Shown one piece after another: positions 1 to 11,634 of a stretch of 64,000 nucleotides of DNA. The DNA is taken from NCBI GenBank assembly GCA_027886185.1, contig WOAB01000142.1:3534001-3598000 (forward strand), written 5' to 3'. The position numbers were made by a program, and so were the translations under genes. The notes beneath the pieces were generated by a model. It saw only the letters and a list, made by a program, of their open reading frames with translations, was not told the DNA's origin and searched no databases. The stretch's first letter is position 1. Each line of letters starts with the position of its first letter. The DNA is from Rheum nobile (Eukaryota; Streptophyta; Magnoliopsida; Caryophyllales; Polygonaceae).

Positions 1-289
1 AAAGGAAACTATAGTATATAATCTTATATCACATGAAATATAAAGAAAACTATAGTATATAATCATATATCACATGAAATATAAAGGAAACTATAGTATA
101 TAAGCATATATCACATGAAATATAAAGGAAACTATATTATATAATCTTATATCACATGAAATATAAAGAAAACTATAGTATATAATCATAGATCGCATGA
201 AACATAAAGGAAACTATAGTATATAATCTTATATCATATGAAATATAAAGAAAATTATAGTATATAAGCATATATCACATGTTTGGGCC
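1..289. repeat. 41-bp tandem repeat array
   Basis: About seven head-to-tail copies of a 41-bp AT-rich unit, with units starting at 1, 42, 83 and so on. Each contains an ACTATAGTATATAA-like core and a CACATGAAATAT-like spacer. Copies differ by single bases. The array is cut by the window start, so its full length is unknown. No coding capacity. Confidence 0.93.
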
Positions 290-985
290 CAATTTCTCGA
301 TTTTTAGTATTTCACCCGTTTCTTCTATAATCCTTCCTATTGGGCCTATTTGGGCCCAATTTTTTGTATTTTCAGTTTTTCACCTGTTTCTTTTATAATC
401 CTTCATATTGGTCCTATTTGGTCCCAATTTCTCATTTTTCAGTTTTTCACTCGTTTCTTCTATAATCCTTCCTATTGAGCCTATTTGGGCCCAATTTCTC
501 ATTTTTTAGTTTTTCACCCGTTTCTTCTATAATCCTTCCTATTGGGCCCAATTTTTCGTATTTTTAGTTTTTCACCCGTTTTTTCTATAACCCTTCCTAT
601 TGGGCCTATTTGGGCCCAATTTCTCGATTTTTAGTTTTTCACTCGTTTCTTCTATAATCCTTCCTATTGGGTCTGTTTGGGCCCAATTTTTAGTATTTTT
701 AGTTTTTCATCCGTTTCTTCTATAATCCTTCCTATTGGGCCTATTTGGGCCCAATTTCTCATTTTTAGTTTTTTAGTTTTTTCTTCTATAATCCTTCCTA
801 TTGGGCCCAATTTTTCGTATTTATAGTTTTTCACCCGTTTCTTCTATGATTCCTATTGGGCCTATTTGGGCCCAATTTCTCGATTTTTAGTTTTTCACCC
901 ATTTATTCTATAATCCTTCCTATTGGGCCTATTTGGGCCCAATTTCTCGTTTTTTCAGTTTTTCACCCGTTTCTTCTATAAGAAC
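282..985. repeat. GGGCCC-containing tandem repeat array (about 58-70 bp units)
   Basis: Roughly eleven copies of a unit beginning GGGCCCAATTT and ending TCCTTCCTATTGGGCC. Long units (about 66-70 bp) carry an extra GGGCCTATTT segment that short units (about 58 bp) lack, so the array mixes two length variants. Each unit holds the palindrome GGGCCC. The array directly follows the 41-bp array and directly precedes the decayed 3' end of the MULE. It may be sub-terminal repeat DNA of that element or independent satellite-like DNA. Confidence 0.9.
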
Positions 986-1149
986 AGATCCGTCTCCAGA
1001 ATATATATATATTCTACTTGTCAAACATATCTAAAAGGGAAAGGTTTTTTTATCAATCAATTATTACATCACATAATGGTAACATCAATCAATTACAAGA
1101 ACATATCCATCTCCAGAATACATGAAAAGATCTGGTGCCCGACCATATG

Positions 1150-1976
1150 CAATCCGGTACTCTCGATGGTTGCCTACGTGTGCCATGGCCAAAATCCTTT
1201 ATGGAGGACCGACACTAGATGTCCTGGCCCTTAACGGTAAGCACAACGTCAGAACTTTCCAAGTTAATAAGACGAGACCAACCTGATATAGTATGGCAAA
1301 CACTAGACCCATCATTGGCATATGAAGCTAGTATACCGAGGAACAAGGACTTCTACAATGATTGACTTGGAGAATAAGATCATCCCAAGACCCTTCTCGA
1401 AGATGGCTACGTATCGGCTCGAACAGATCTCGGTTGTCAAGCAACTCCACTACCAGCTCCCGTCGGATGTTGACATATTCTTTCTCTTCCCTTCCCAACA
1501 GTACCGCCATAGACCGATATCCACAATGACCATCAGGACGTACATCTCTAACATCCTTGATAAACGGAATCCAGAAGTCATCCACATTGTCAACCCCAAA
1601 GTTAACCCCCATATGAACAATGGGAATACTGGGCTCTCCAGGCCACTGCGAATCTTCTGGTTGTGATTCTTCTGGTACAGGTTGGGATTGTAATTCCTCA
1701 AAGCCAATCACCACTGGACTAGGACCACTTGCTTCCTTTCTAGGACGACCTGGGCCTCTACCAGAGCTCTCACTTGCCTTCCCCTTTGCCTTTGCATTCT
1801 TCCTCTTCTGCTTCAATTATTCCTGTCTGTGCTCAAACAAGCACTTCTCCCTCATCTCCACCTTGTTCAGCTTGTTCCTAGAACCACTTGGCCTTCCTTT
1901 AGCACGGATCCCAATCGGCTCCAACAATGTACTTTCCTCTGGATACTCCAAGTTGTGATACAACTCACCTAGTTGG
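1150..1976 (-). pseudogene. MULE C-terminal part with OTU-like cysteine protease domain
   Basis: This is the continuation of the MULE protein after the solo LTR. The - strand reading gives a basic linker with KGRPSGSRNK, an in-frame TAA near 1817-1819, then a second basic stretch with GRGPGRPRK (an AT-hook-like motif), then an OTU-like domain. The OTU part carries VRPDGHCGYRSMA, where D-G-x-C is the expected catalytic cysteine motif, followed by the helix REEKEYVNIRREL. A stop (TAG near 1325) replaces an expected residue, and coding-like sequence continues to about 1200 with LCLPLRA, matching the usual end of plant MULE-linked OTU domains. In the family, OTU domains are deubiquitinase-like; activity here cannot be claimed because of the stops. 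Confidence 0.75.
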
Positions 1977-3730
1977 TGTAACACCCCGACCCAGAGGTGT
2001 CACAGTGCCATAGTCCTGAAGAACTATAAGGCGGTTTAGAAAAGAAAACGCAAAACATTTCCCATATATATATACCAAAAGTGTTACACCAAAAATTCCT
2101 GTCTTGAGTTTGAAACCACATATAAACTTGACATTAGTAAATACAACAATTTACATTCCAAAATCACTTGTAACTAATTCAACGATTTCAAGTCCAAAAC
2201 CAACAAAAGTGAAGTCTTCGACCGCAAGAACAATTGTGATCAGGATCCCCCTTGCTGCCGCTGAACCTGCGAAGACAGGTTGACTGGTGGACCCGATACA
2301 CCAGCCAACCACGGAACATAAGCCGAGGTTGGTTAGTCTAATGAAAGACTAGCAAGATTCATCAAACCAAAACAATTTAAAACATAGAAACTTATCACAA
2401 TAACCAACTAATGCCACTTAATAACACTCCAACATATATCTACATACATATACTATTAACATGCACCCCGCACTAATCAAATCTATCCAGCTCACTATGA
2501 TACCAACACATCCAAACCATACGAACGGGTGAGACGATCATCACCCTAACCATTCCAACCTTCGCCTCAGCGAACACATAAACGGGTGAGACACTCATCA
2601 CCATAACCATTTCAACCTTTGCCTCAGCGAACACATAACCGGGTGAGACGCTCATCACCCTAAAACATACTATCCATGGATAGTCTACCGATGGGACACT
2701 CACCATCCACTTGTGGCCTTGAACCAACGTAAGGTCACACCCTTACGTGGTCGGGTGAGGCGATCATCACCCCGGCCCAGCTATAAGGAGTCATGCCCTC
2801 CTTCATAACTGAAACAACAATCAACCAACATTCAATCAATCACAACACAAGGCAACTACCAACTAACACACATTCAACCATATAATTCCACAACCATTAA
2901 TCTAGATTAGGTAAAATCAAATACTGACAATAATAATAGGGTACGAAAGTAACTATACAAAAATATACAAGAGGGTTAGCAAGAATCATCTTGCCTCAAG
3001 CTCAACGATAACAACGACCTCAGAAATCTCCAACCACTAATCTCGAACGATCCTGCGACAACAATCCGAACAATCCCTGCATTAATTAACCCATACCAAG
3101 CCACTACTAACAAACCCCCAATTCAAACCCTAAAATCATACCTCAATTTCCAAATCAGCAAACCACACACAAAATCAACCAATAGCTCCACAACAAATTG
3201 TGGTTGCACAATTTAACAAATCAGTTAAACAATTTCAGTTGTTTTCCGATACCCTTATAAATCTACAAAATCTGCATACACAGAGGTGCAGCAGCCATTC
3301 GGAGCTCAAAAAAGTTCAGATCAAAGGAATACCCTTCCACAAATACCTTGTATGCCAGCAAGATTTGCCACCGAGTCGAGCTCCTCGTCGCCGGAACTCA
3401 GCAGAACACAGCAGCGGCGAACACAGCAGCGGCAAACACGGCACAGTAGCGGCGATGGCTTCACGCAGCAGCAGTAAACAGGACGCAGCAGTAGCGGCAT
3501 ACCCGGAAGTTGGATGTTGCTCGAACAGGGAAGGCGGAGGTGGCCGGGTCTAACTCGCCGGCTGAACACGGAGGGAGTTGGGAAAGCTTGTGCGGTCCAG
3601 CGGAGTGGCTCACCGAAGAAGAAGATCGGGGTTTTCTACCCCCCCTTGCTTTACCCCTTCATATATATAAAGTCCCAAAAATCTTTATTTACTCTTTTAC
3701 CATTTATATATATATATAAATGGTATTTCA
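1977..3730 (+). mobile_element. Solo LTR, family 'TGTAACACCCCG', copy A
   Basis: It begins TGTAACACCCCGACC, ends GGTATTTCA and is flanked by the 5-bp duplication GTTGG (1972-1976 and 3731-3735). No internal retrotransposon region is present, so it is a solo LTR left by recombination. It contains a short tandem array of about 60 bp units (about 2520-2690, with GGGTGAGAC..TCATCACC) and a GC-rich, CAG-rich segment near the 3' end (3360-3620). It interrupts the last exon of the MULE. Copies of the same family occur at 33640-35751 (- strand) and 45195-48091. Confidence 0.92.
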
Positions 3731-4268
3731 GTTGGAATGTTGTGCCTTTCTTCAAAGTCGCAGTATCCATCCTGGCCCACATTTCTCTAAGTCGCATCTC
3801 TGTAATGTTCATTCGAACATTCTGATCATCGGACGCACTTGTTGTAGGAGCATCTTCCCATTCCAAGTCCCTCCAAAATGGGTGAAAGTCCTCCGGAATT
3901 AGGGTGTTCTCATAATGATGGCATTTGCAAGGACATGTATGCACGACATCCCTAAGCAGTTTCTCACCCAATGATCGGTGCATTCTTCTTCGTACTGCTC
4001 CTTCAATAACCGCTCATACGAAGCCAACAACAAATCAAAGAACTTGTCCGACACTTTGTAGAAGAGCCTAGAAAATATAGCGCGTACAGCTGGCAACATC
4101 GTTGGATCATCGAAATTTGTTGGTCGTTTAGTCAGTGACATGTTCATGCTTGCCCTAATCTGATCAATTTGAAGGATGATGGCACGGTGGATCCTCACGA
4201 TCACTCTATTGAAACCCCATCTGCTAGAGCCAATAATATCTTTCAAAACCTTGCGCATCCCTTCAACC
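3731..4268 (-). pseudogene. MULE transposase, C-terminal exon (broken)
   Basis: This exon starts at 4268 after a 77-bp intron (4269-4345, GT at 4345, AG at 4269). It reads RVEGMRKVLKD, then a helical region, then the SWIM-like zinc segment CTDHWVRNCLGMSCIHVLA. A frameshift lies between about 3925 and 3899: the reading continues in another frame with IPEDFHPFWRDLEWE, a segment typical of the end of plant MULE transposases. At 3731 the exon meets the solo LTR and resumes at 1976. The frameshift makes the transposase non-functional. Confidence 0.8.
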
Positions 4269-4345
4269 CTTTCAAAACACATTAGGATAGTAAGACATTA
4301 AGAATTAATGATAATAAAACAAAAATATCATTACAGTCGTGATAC

Positions 4346-4852
4346 CTGTTTGAAGTCCTCGTGAAGAAGTGAAGATGATGATTAGTCCACGCCCTTACTA
4401 TGCTTTTCTTGTAAGGAGTAAGCCATGTGCCCTCCACGTATCCGACAAGGCCGCTCTTCCATGATGTCCTCAATGCGGCAAGCCTCTCTTCATAGCTTTC
4501 TTCACTGGTTGAGCAAAAAAGTCCCCAACATCGGTTTGCAAAGAAATCGACACTTTCCTTCGTCTTCAGAATGGATGATGCATGTGCCTCAATGTTGTGT
4601 CTGATATGCACCCAACACAACATGTGTTGAACTTCGTTGCCGAAAACATTGCCAATCACAGTAATGAGGGCCTGCTCACAATTTGTCATTATTGCCGTTG
4701 GCATCACTCCCAAATCTAAACACAATGCCCAGATTTTTCTCATTATCCACGTGTAATGGTAAATCTTTTCCGCCCGAGTGAATGCATATGCAATGTTGAA
4801 CGTCTGGTGAGTGTTGGTGAAACCAACAATCTCCACAAGTGGCATACCATAT
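4346..4852 (-). pseudogene. MULE transposase catalytic core exon
   Basis: This exon begins after a 3' splice site at 4853-4854 and completes the hallmark TYKTNKYGMPLVEIVG, shared with the previous exon. It continues with IMTNCEQALITVIGNVFG and HMLCWVHIRHNIEAH. In active MULE transposases the second catalytic aspartate lies in a T-D-x-(D/E)-x-A-L motif; here it reads TNCEQAL, so that aspartate has become asparagine. The exon ends at 4346 with a clean 5' splice site (AACAG|GTATC), in phase with the next exon. Confidence 0.85.
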
Positions 4853-4941
4853 CTGTGACAAACATTTCAATAAAACAACATCAATGAAATTTAATAACTA
4901 TAAAATTCCCTTCATAAACCAACTATTTTTTAAGGACTTAC

Positions 4942-5263
4942 TTGTTTGTCTTGTATGTCACATCGATGATTACAACATACGGGAACTTTTTCATCAGCCA
5001 CAAAGAGTCCGAGTTAGCAAAAAATAAGATTGCTACCTCGTCCGTCTTCACATCCCTCAGAGGATGAACTACATATTTGTGTTCAACCAGAAATCTAAGC
5101 AACCACTGCGTCACAGTTAGTTCTCCACGATCCTCATACTGGAGCTTCTGCAAGAAGTTCGCTACTTGTTTTCGGGATGTAACATTGCCCGGAAAGTTTG
5201 CTCTCAATTCAGAAACAATTTGTTTCGGCGTCTTTCGACCATCTCCCCACCTCCTAGAACTTA
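4942..5263 (-). pseudogene. MULE exon 2, second half (start of transposase domain)
   Basis: This reads SRRWGDGRKTPKQIVSEL, then LRANFPGNVTSRKQVANFL, then VVIIDVTYKTNK. The D in IIDVTYKT is the first catalytic aspartate of the MULE transposase. It ends at a 5' splice site at 4941 (CAA|GTAAGT). The upper limit is the TSD of the LTR retrotransposon. Coding continues in frame at 22665-23075 on the far side of that 17.4 kb insertion. Confidence 0.85.
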
Positions 5264-7689
5264 TGTAACACCCCCAAATCTTAACCCATTTGGAAAGGTA
5301 TTACCGCCAGTGACCTCGGTTTTCCTCATCGAAGCCACCCCATGCTTTACCGTTTAAATACAAATCATGAAACAATTATGATATAAAATTATCATAACTT
5401 TCATTTAAAACATAAGTCCCGGAATTACATCCCAATTCCGAATAGGACTAAATACAGAGTAAACAAATTACAGCGGAAGTCTTTAAGTATAAAACATAGT
5501 TAACACAGCGGAAGACTTTAAATAACCAACAAAAGGGTCTTGATCGCAAAGATCACCCACCAAGGATCTCAACCTGAATAAACTTATCAAAAACACCGTT
5601 TGCCTTCATAGTCGTTCTAGCCTTCACAGGACGGCAACTTATCTGATGTGCCGAATCGAACGGATGACACCAGCCAACCATGCAGAGAACAATTTTGGTT
5701 GGTTAGTCTTACTGAAAGACTATGCAAGGGTACAAAGCAGATGGTTCGAGTAGTCGTATTAGGTTAGACTCATCGCTCCTCGAATAATAACCGACGACGA
5801 TAGTCAACCTTCATACTTCTACTGGAATAGAACAAACTGAATGATCAAGAGAAGATTCTGGAAGACCGAGTCTTACAGCAATCAACCCAAAAGAAGACTC
5901 CAATGAATTGAGTCTTATCGGAAGTATGACAATGTTGGGGAACATATATAATCTCATACAAGCGTTCAAAAACGACTTGATGTTTCGGTTCACGATCAAC
6001 CTCACCGCCTAATGCGAATCTAGATTGGAAAGAGAACGGTACTCTGATCAAAGTCAAGACAAGCTTTCCTAGCTGCACTATTCCCTAGCTGCACTACTCG
6101 TATGAGGTATATTAATCATGTGCTACGACGGCACTTGTCTTATTTAAATTCCAAACGCGCATCACGTTATAGACGTTTAAATATATGTTTCGCCATGAGG
6201 GACATATATTGAGTATATGTTTCATCATGAGGGACATATAGGATATATGTTTCGCCATGAGGGACATACTCCTAAATGGGACGAATCCCAAGATTTGTAG
6301 CATCAGTTAAGTGCCACCATCTCTATACCCGAGTATAGAGATCGGTCATGACCCACCAAATGGTTTTTTTTTGGGTTTATCACCCTTTGCACCATTAATC
6401 ATTATTAAGAAACGACTGGACCTCGAATAGTCCATCGCTCCTACGAATACTCGTGCTAACTAAACAGTTCAACACAGTAATAATCATATCAAAGCCCTCC
6501 AGGCTAATATCATAAATATATATCTATAATAGCGTTGTTCTAGCAGATATACAACCTATTATAATATCATATTCTTTTCACATCATTTATCAAACTATTC
6601 CCAACATAACAGTAAATCATCCCAAATTAATTAACAATTAAACAATTGATAATTAATGGAAATATGGAATGATAAGCAAGAGTGAACCGCCACTTGCTTG
6701 GAGTAGATTCGGAGATGAATCTAGACGAGACGACTACTGATGATATCATTTCCGAGGATATGGCCTAAGCTTCAGATAGCTCTAGCAGGATTACGGGTCC
6801 ATACGCGATCCAACAATTGCCGTTATGACGCTCGATCAATTTCGGGTTAAATCTGGACTGGAATTGAATTGGGCTTACTCGGCCCATTGTAAGAATTGGC
6901 CATAGGGGGGGCCCACTCACTAATTCTTCATCTTCAACCTTCGTACAACCCGATCACCGTAACCCCGACTTCAACATCAGGGAGCGACGACAGCTCGGCG
7001 TGGAGCTTCGCCGGGAAGGGCGTCTCGACGCCGGAGAGGGCAGCGCGGCGGCGCTGGGAAAGAGAAGCAGCAGCTCCTGTAACGACGGCAGTTGGTGGTG
7101 GCGACACGCGAGCAGCGGCAGCGGTGTACAGAAGCTCGGCGCGGCAGCGGCTCGACTCCGTCTTCGCCGGAAAGGAAGGAGACGACGCCGGGAGAGTAGG
7201 AGCGGCAGAGCAGCACAGCGGCTCGGCTCACGCAGCTCACGAACAACGGCTCTGGATTGGGTCGCCGGCGAGAAAGAGACCGAGAGGAGACGGGATGAGA
7301 GGGAGATGGGGAGAGAGTTGGGTTCGGTGTGCCTCGACCCCCCTTCCGATCGAGTTCTTATATGCAGCCCAAGGAGAAGGACGTGCCCGACCCAACTTCG
7401 ACAAGTGTCCCAAGTTCTGAGGCTGGCATGGACACGCGGCAGAGGCTGGTAATGAAAGTTGTACAGGGAAGTTTGGTATGGGTTTTAAACCCCGGAAATT
7501 ATATGTTTGTATCCAAACAAATATTCTAAGTCCCGAAAATACATCGAATGTATTTTATACCACTCAAGGAATTATTTCGGATATCATGGATGTTATGGAA
7601 AATCCGAACTCCACTGAAAGCGAAATAATTAATAAACGAAGGTTGGGAAATTTACCCAAATACCCTTACTAAAATTGAGGGGTATTACA
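5264..7689 (-). repeat. 3' LTR of the LARD-like element (left copy)
   Basis: This LTR is 2426 bp and pairs with 20242-22664. Inside are three imperfect copies of a roughly 38-bp unit (ATATGTTTCGCCATGAGGGACAT-like, about 6182-6268) and a GC-rich block (about 6960-7400). The GC-rich block gives open frames on both strands, which I take as chance. A long direct ORF at 6896-7420 is conserved in position in the other LTR, but its residues follow base composition and resemble no protein family I know. Confidence 0.93.
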
Positions 7690-7946
7690 TCACTTCCCCC
7701 TTAAGAGAAGTTTCAACCCCGAAACTTGACTGATAATGGTTTAGAGGGACGACCTCCCTACTAAGTACTCAAACTTATAAGTTTAACCATGTTTAACCCA
7801 TTTACTACTTTGTAAATTGGTTCAAACATTTCTAGGTTAAAACCTATCACCCTTCACGTCTTAAGGAAATTCTATCATATGCTTATACAAACATACATTC
7901 CACCATGCTATTCCTATGGTAATATGAGGATTATTACATTACTATC
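7690..7946 (-). other. LARD internal region, 3' part with polypurine tract
   Basis: This is 257 bp of non-coding sequence between the left LTR and the nested Tat element. The polypurine tract on the - strand is 7690-7708 (AAGGGGGAAGTGA next to the LTR). The last five bases, CTATC (7942-7946), are the target duplication of the nested element and recur at 18851-18855. Confidence 0.85.
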
Positions 7947-8646
7947 TGTTTTGGGGCGAAAAGATCAGACGACCTAAATCGCCTTAGACGGGGTAACTAG
8001 TCGATCGGACGATGAGAAATAATCCAAACCAAGCAAATAATAGGTAAACAATAAATAAATATATAATAGCAAGATGATTTTATTAGATATCGTGTGAATC
8101 GGATTAGATCGCAATACAACTTATCGTAATAAAATCAGAGATCGAGTGGGACTCGACCGGTGACTTGTGAGTGGCGACCGGCAGGGGTCAGGCGTAGGCA
8201 GCCGTTTGGAGAGCTAGACGGGGAGCGAGGGTGCTATTCTAGTGAGTTTGCTAAGTGAGAATGCGTGTGTTTTGCGTAGTTGTGAGTTCCCTGATCTTAT
8301 ATTCTTCGTCGTTCCAAATATGGTAAGTCCCTTTACTCCTGTGGCCATTGCACCATTTTTATGTTTTTATCTTCAATACCGAGTGTAATGGCAAGGATTT
8401 CGCCATTGAATTACTGGCAATTAAGGTGTTTGAACGTTGCAGATGTTGCATGATCTGAGTATTAAATGCGTGGCGAGATCTCCGCGATCTTGTCAGATGA
8501 CTCTTGACTGGAGAGGTTTTGTCAGGTGTCGCTCGACCAGAGAAGCCTTGTCGACTCCTCTGAACTCGTTTTCCATTCTCCCGATTTGCAGTGGGCTTGG
8601 GCTCGGTCCTCTCGATCTGTCTTCTCTGGAGAATCCAGGCCCAACA
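7947..8646 (-). repeat. 3' LTR of the Tat element
   Basis: This is the 700-bp left-hand LTR, starting TGTTTTGGGG and ending CCCAACA on the + strand. The - strand sequence just before it (8647 onwards) reads AACTTGGGGCTAT and is the probable polypurine tract. It shares all but about 17 positions with 18151-18850. Confidence 0.92.
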
Positions 8647-8953
8647 ATAGCCCCAAGTTGCTATGGGCTTACGGTTTAGGCAAGTAGACCGGGATCCATG
8701 GCAACTTCCTTGGACACGATCTTCACTGTCCTTTTTGGCGCGGTTGCACAGGTCGACGTGGCGCGCGATTAGGGCACGATGCGACGTCTTCTGCAGATCA
8801 TGATTTCCTTCCATAAATTCTGAGCAGGGGGAGCGATTAGTCTTCATCTCCTTCCTTTGCAAGTTTCTGGTAAGCCTTTCGGTCTCTCTTGCCATTTGCT
8901 TTATGATTTTCTTAGCCATAGCTCTCCGATTTCCTCCCCTCTCTATTCTCGAC

Positions 8954-10880
8954 ATGGTCTCTCTCGAGGCTTCTGAGTCGTCGAAGACTCTTTCCGATGC
9001 CGGAGAGGGCGATACTTCTCCTCATTTCCTCCTAACGGAGTCGGACGCGCTGGTTAGCAATTTGTCGGAGGCAGAGCTGGTCCAAGTCCTCGAAGTCGGG
9101 GGCTTTCCTCCGGAGACGATTGCTACGCTGCCTGAGCCGGACGAGAGGGCCGACACGCGCTATGAAGGGTGGATTTGCTTCTATGTGTACCCATTTAGGA
9201 TAGGGCATAAGTTCCCATTCTCTCCTCTTGTAAGAGATTTTCTAGCTACCTTGGCGTTAGTGCCGTGTCAAGTGATGCCTCAAGCTTGGAGAGTCCTTAG
9301 GGTTTTAGACTTAGTGAATGAGAAAATTGGTGCTGGTTTTGATTTCGACGCCTTGTGGTATAATTACTTCATCGGGTCGAAGAGTTCTTCCCGTGTGCAA
9401 CTGCGTGCCCGACGAGGTCGGAAGCCTTTGGTGCAAACTCCCGATGTGAACGACCGTGGATGGGGGTCAAAATACTTTTTTGTCAAACGATCTTCTCTGG
9501 AGAAGGAAGGAGAATGTCCTTTTCTGTTGTCGGAGTGGCGGATCGACAATATGTACTTTGTTTTCTCTTTCACGCGTTTATGCGTTTTTAACACTATGTT
9601 TTTAACTTTCCCTTTTTGTAGTCCCTGAACCGGAAGAATTGGAAGCTAGCAGCCGATCGGAGGCTTTGTCAAAGATTGTGCTTGAAGTTCCCGCGTCTGA
9701 GAGGAAATTCGTCAATGTCAATTTGCTGGCGCCAACTCCTCCCCCACAGGAAGATATGTCGAATGTTTCTTCATCCCGTGCGAAAGGTAGACTTTCGGCT
9801 TTAGGGTTGTTTTTCGCTTTGTCGTGTATTTTAGGATTTCTCCCTTTTTGATGCTATGTCGTGTCAGGTTCCCCTGGTGGTCGGTCGAGTGCTCGACTGA
9901 GAGTGGCGTCTGGAAAAGGTTTGATCGAGCAAAGGAAAGTTGCAGCTAAGGCGGCGTCGAGTAAGCCGGTCCTGACTGACCTGTCGACTGCGACGAAAGC
10001 TGGCTCTAAGAGAAAAATGAGCGCTCGTTCCGATGATGCTAAGGTGGAGGACATCCCTAAGAAGAAAGGCGTGACTGCCGAGGGGGTTGACAAGATTGGT
10101 GTCGCTGGGCCATCGATCGTTGATCTCTTCCGTGCTCAAGATCCGACTTTGAAGTCGGAGGTTAAGGATGTTTCTCCCCTGGACTGCATTGGTGAAGCAG
10201 GCAGTTCCGCATGGAGGGTATGTTGGCCCTTGTCTTGTGCGTTTTTGTATTTCTTTTGTTTCGACTTCGCTTTCTGATTTGTGTATTTGCGTTGTCGTAT
10301 GCCTTTTTGTCAGGCTTTTCAGTATTTCTTGGGAGCTTATTCTGGTGTCCAAGCAATGCTTGCTAAGGCTGAGGACATGGCTGCTAGGTCAGAGTCCGAC
10401 CTCACCTCTTTAAGGACCAAGCTGGAGGGAGCTGAGAGTCATTGTCGAGAGACAGAGCGTCGTCTCACCAGGGAGCTGAAGAGCTGCCAAGGGGAGCTGT
10501 CTGCATGTCAGAGGGAGTTTGAGGAGTGCAGGGCAAGCATTGAGGAGGAAGTGAAGCAAGCTAGGATTGTCGACGGTCAGATTGCTGGCGATGTGGGGGC
10601 CTTCTATGCTGTAAAGTCGCGCATTGAGATGATTGAAGAATTCAATGAGGGCAAGCATGAGCTCTGGGACCTGAAGGCGGAGAGGGAGACTTTGGACTCC
10701 ATGTTCCCAAAAGGCGACCCTGGTCAAGAGCTGTTCTGCTTAGCCGGCGTCGGAGAGGAGGCGGTGGATGAAGGTGTCGATGAGGATGAAGCTCATTATG
10801 ACGATGCCAAGCCGGTCGACAAGACAGCCCCATTGGAGCCAGCCCCCGTCGAAGATAATGTTGGTGTGTCTGATGCTTGA
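8954..10880 (+). CDS. Antisense gene of the Tat element ('putative gypsy type transposon' family)
   Basis: This spliced gene runs opposite to gag-pol. Exon 1 (ATG 8954 to about 9552) encodes an acidic N-terminus and the conserved core FYVYPFRIGHKFPFSPLVRDFL, here split over this region, followed by MPQAWRVLRVLDLVNEK. This matches the family annotated as putative gypsy type transposon (Pfam Transposase_28, from memory). Exon 2 runs from about 9622 or 9650 to 9786, exon 3 is 9868-10217 and exon 4 is 10314-10880. The junctions 9786/9868 and 10217/10314 are GT-AG and keep the frame. The first intron has a good 5' site at 9553, but its best 3' site does not keep the frame; the AG at 9649 does. Exon 3 is basic and exon 4 (AEDMAARSESDLTSLRTKL onward) is a predicted coiled coil with an acidic tail. 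The function of this family is unknown. It has fewer lesions than gag-pol. Confidence 0.75.
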
Positions 10881-11634
10881 CTTATTTGTCCCCTTTGTGT
10901 TGGGTTTTTAAACATTTGGTGTCTGTATGTTTTGGCGACCCGTCCACCATCGTGGGTCGTAAGATGTTTCTGTTTGATGAAGTCCTACAGATGTGTAGGC
11001 AGACAATTATGGTTTGGTGACCCGTCCACCATCGCGGGTCGCGTATTTATAGAAAATGCTTCTTATTTCGATGCAAAAATGTGTTTTTACACGTAGAATT
11101 GTATACTAGCGTGTTTCGTACATGTTTGCGATAGATAGCAAGTTGTCGACGATGTTTAGTATGTCGTGTATGTCGGTTTCGCATGTGTGCTCCGTCGAGT
11201 GGGGTTTCACCGTATGTATGTATGTAGAGCAGGCATGCGATGTGTTTGTGTATGTGTTAGTCATGACGTTATGCCGGGGAGGTAAGCAATATATAATAAG
11301 GTGTATGTTCCTTATGTTTAATTGCGTGAATGTAATAAGGTGTTGTACCTTATGTTTTGTATAAGGCAGGCGGTGTGCCGACGTGCATGTGTTGTCATCT
11401 CCCCGTAATCCGATCGATCGTGTAATGTAAGCGCTATAGGAGGATGACAGGATCCATTTGCGGACGACTGGGTCCAATGTAAATGTTGTTCTGCATTTGT
11501 ATTTTTGTAAGGAGGAAGTCCTCGCTTGGTGTCAAGGCGATGATATATGAAGGAAAGTGGCGATGTATATGCGATAGCATGCGATACATATGCGATAGAT
11601 GGCAAAGTACATGCGATAACATGCGATATGTATG
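10881..11634. other. Tat element spacer, non-coding
   Basis: I see no gene here. Two short stem-loops (CGACCCGTCCACCATCG-GGGTCG) occur at about 10935-10961 and 11018-11043. The part near 11570-11634 consists of ATGCGATA-type short repeats, which continue beyond the solo LTR at 12983-13030. The solo LTR therefore landed inside this simple repeat. Confidence 0.7.

Noticed and set aside
6896..7420. ORF of 174 codons in the left LARD LTR, with a matching one in the right LTR (21916-22395)
   Set aside because: It lies wholly within the GC-rich part of the LTR and is matched by open frames on the other strand. Residues are low-complexity and match no family; the position is shared only because the LTRs are copies.
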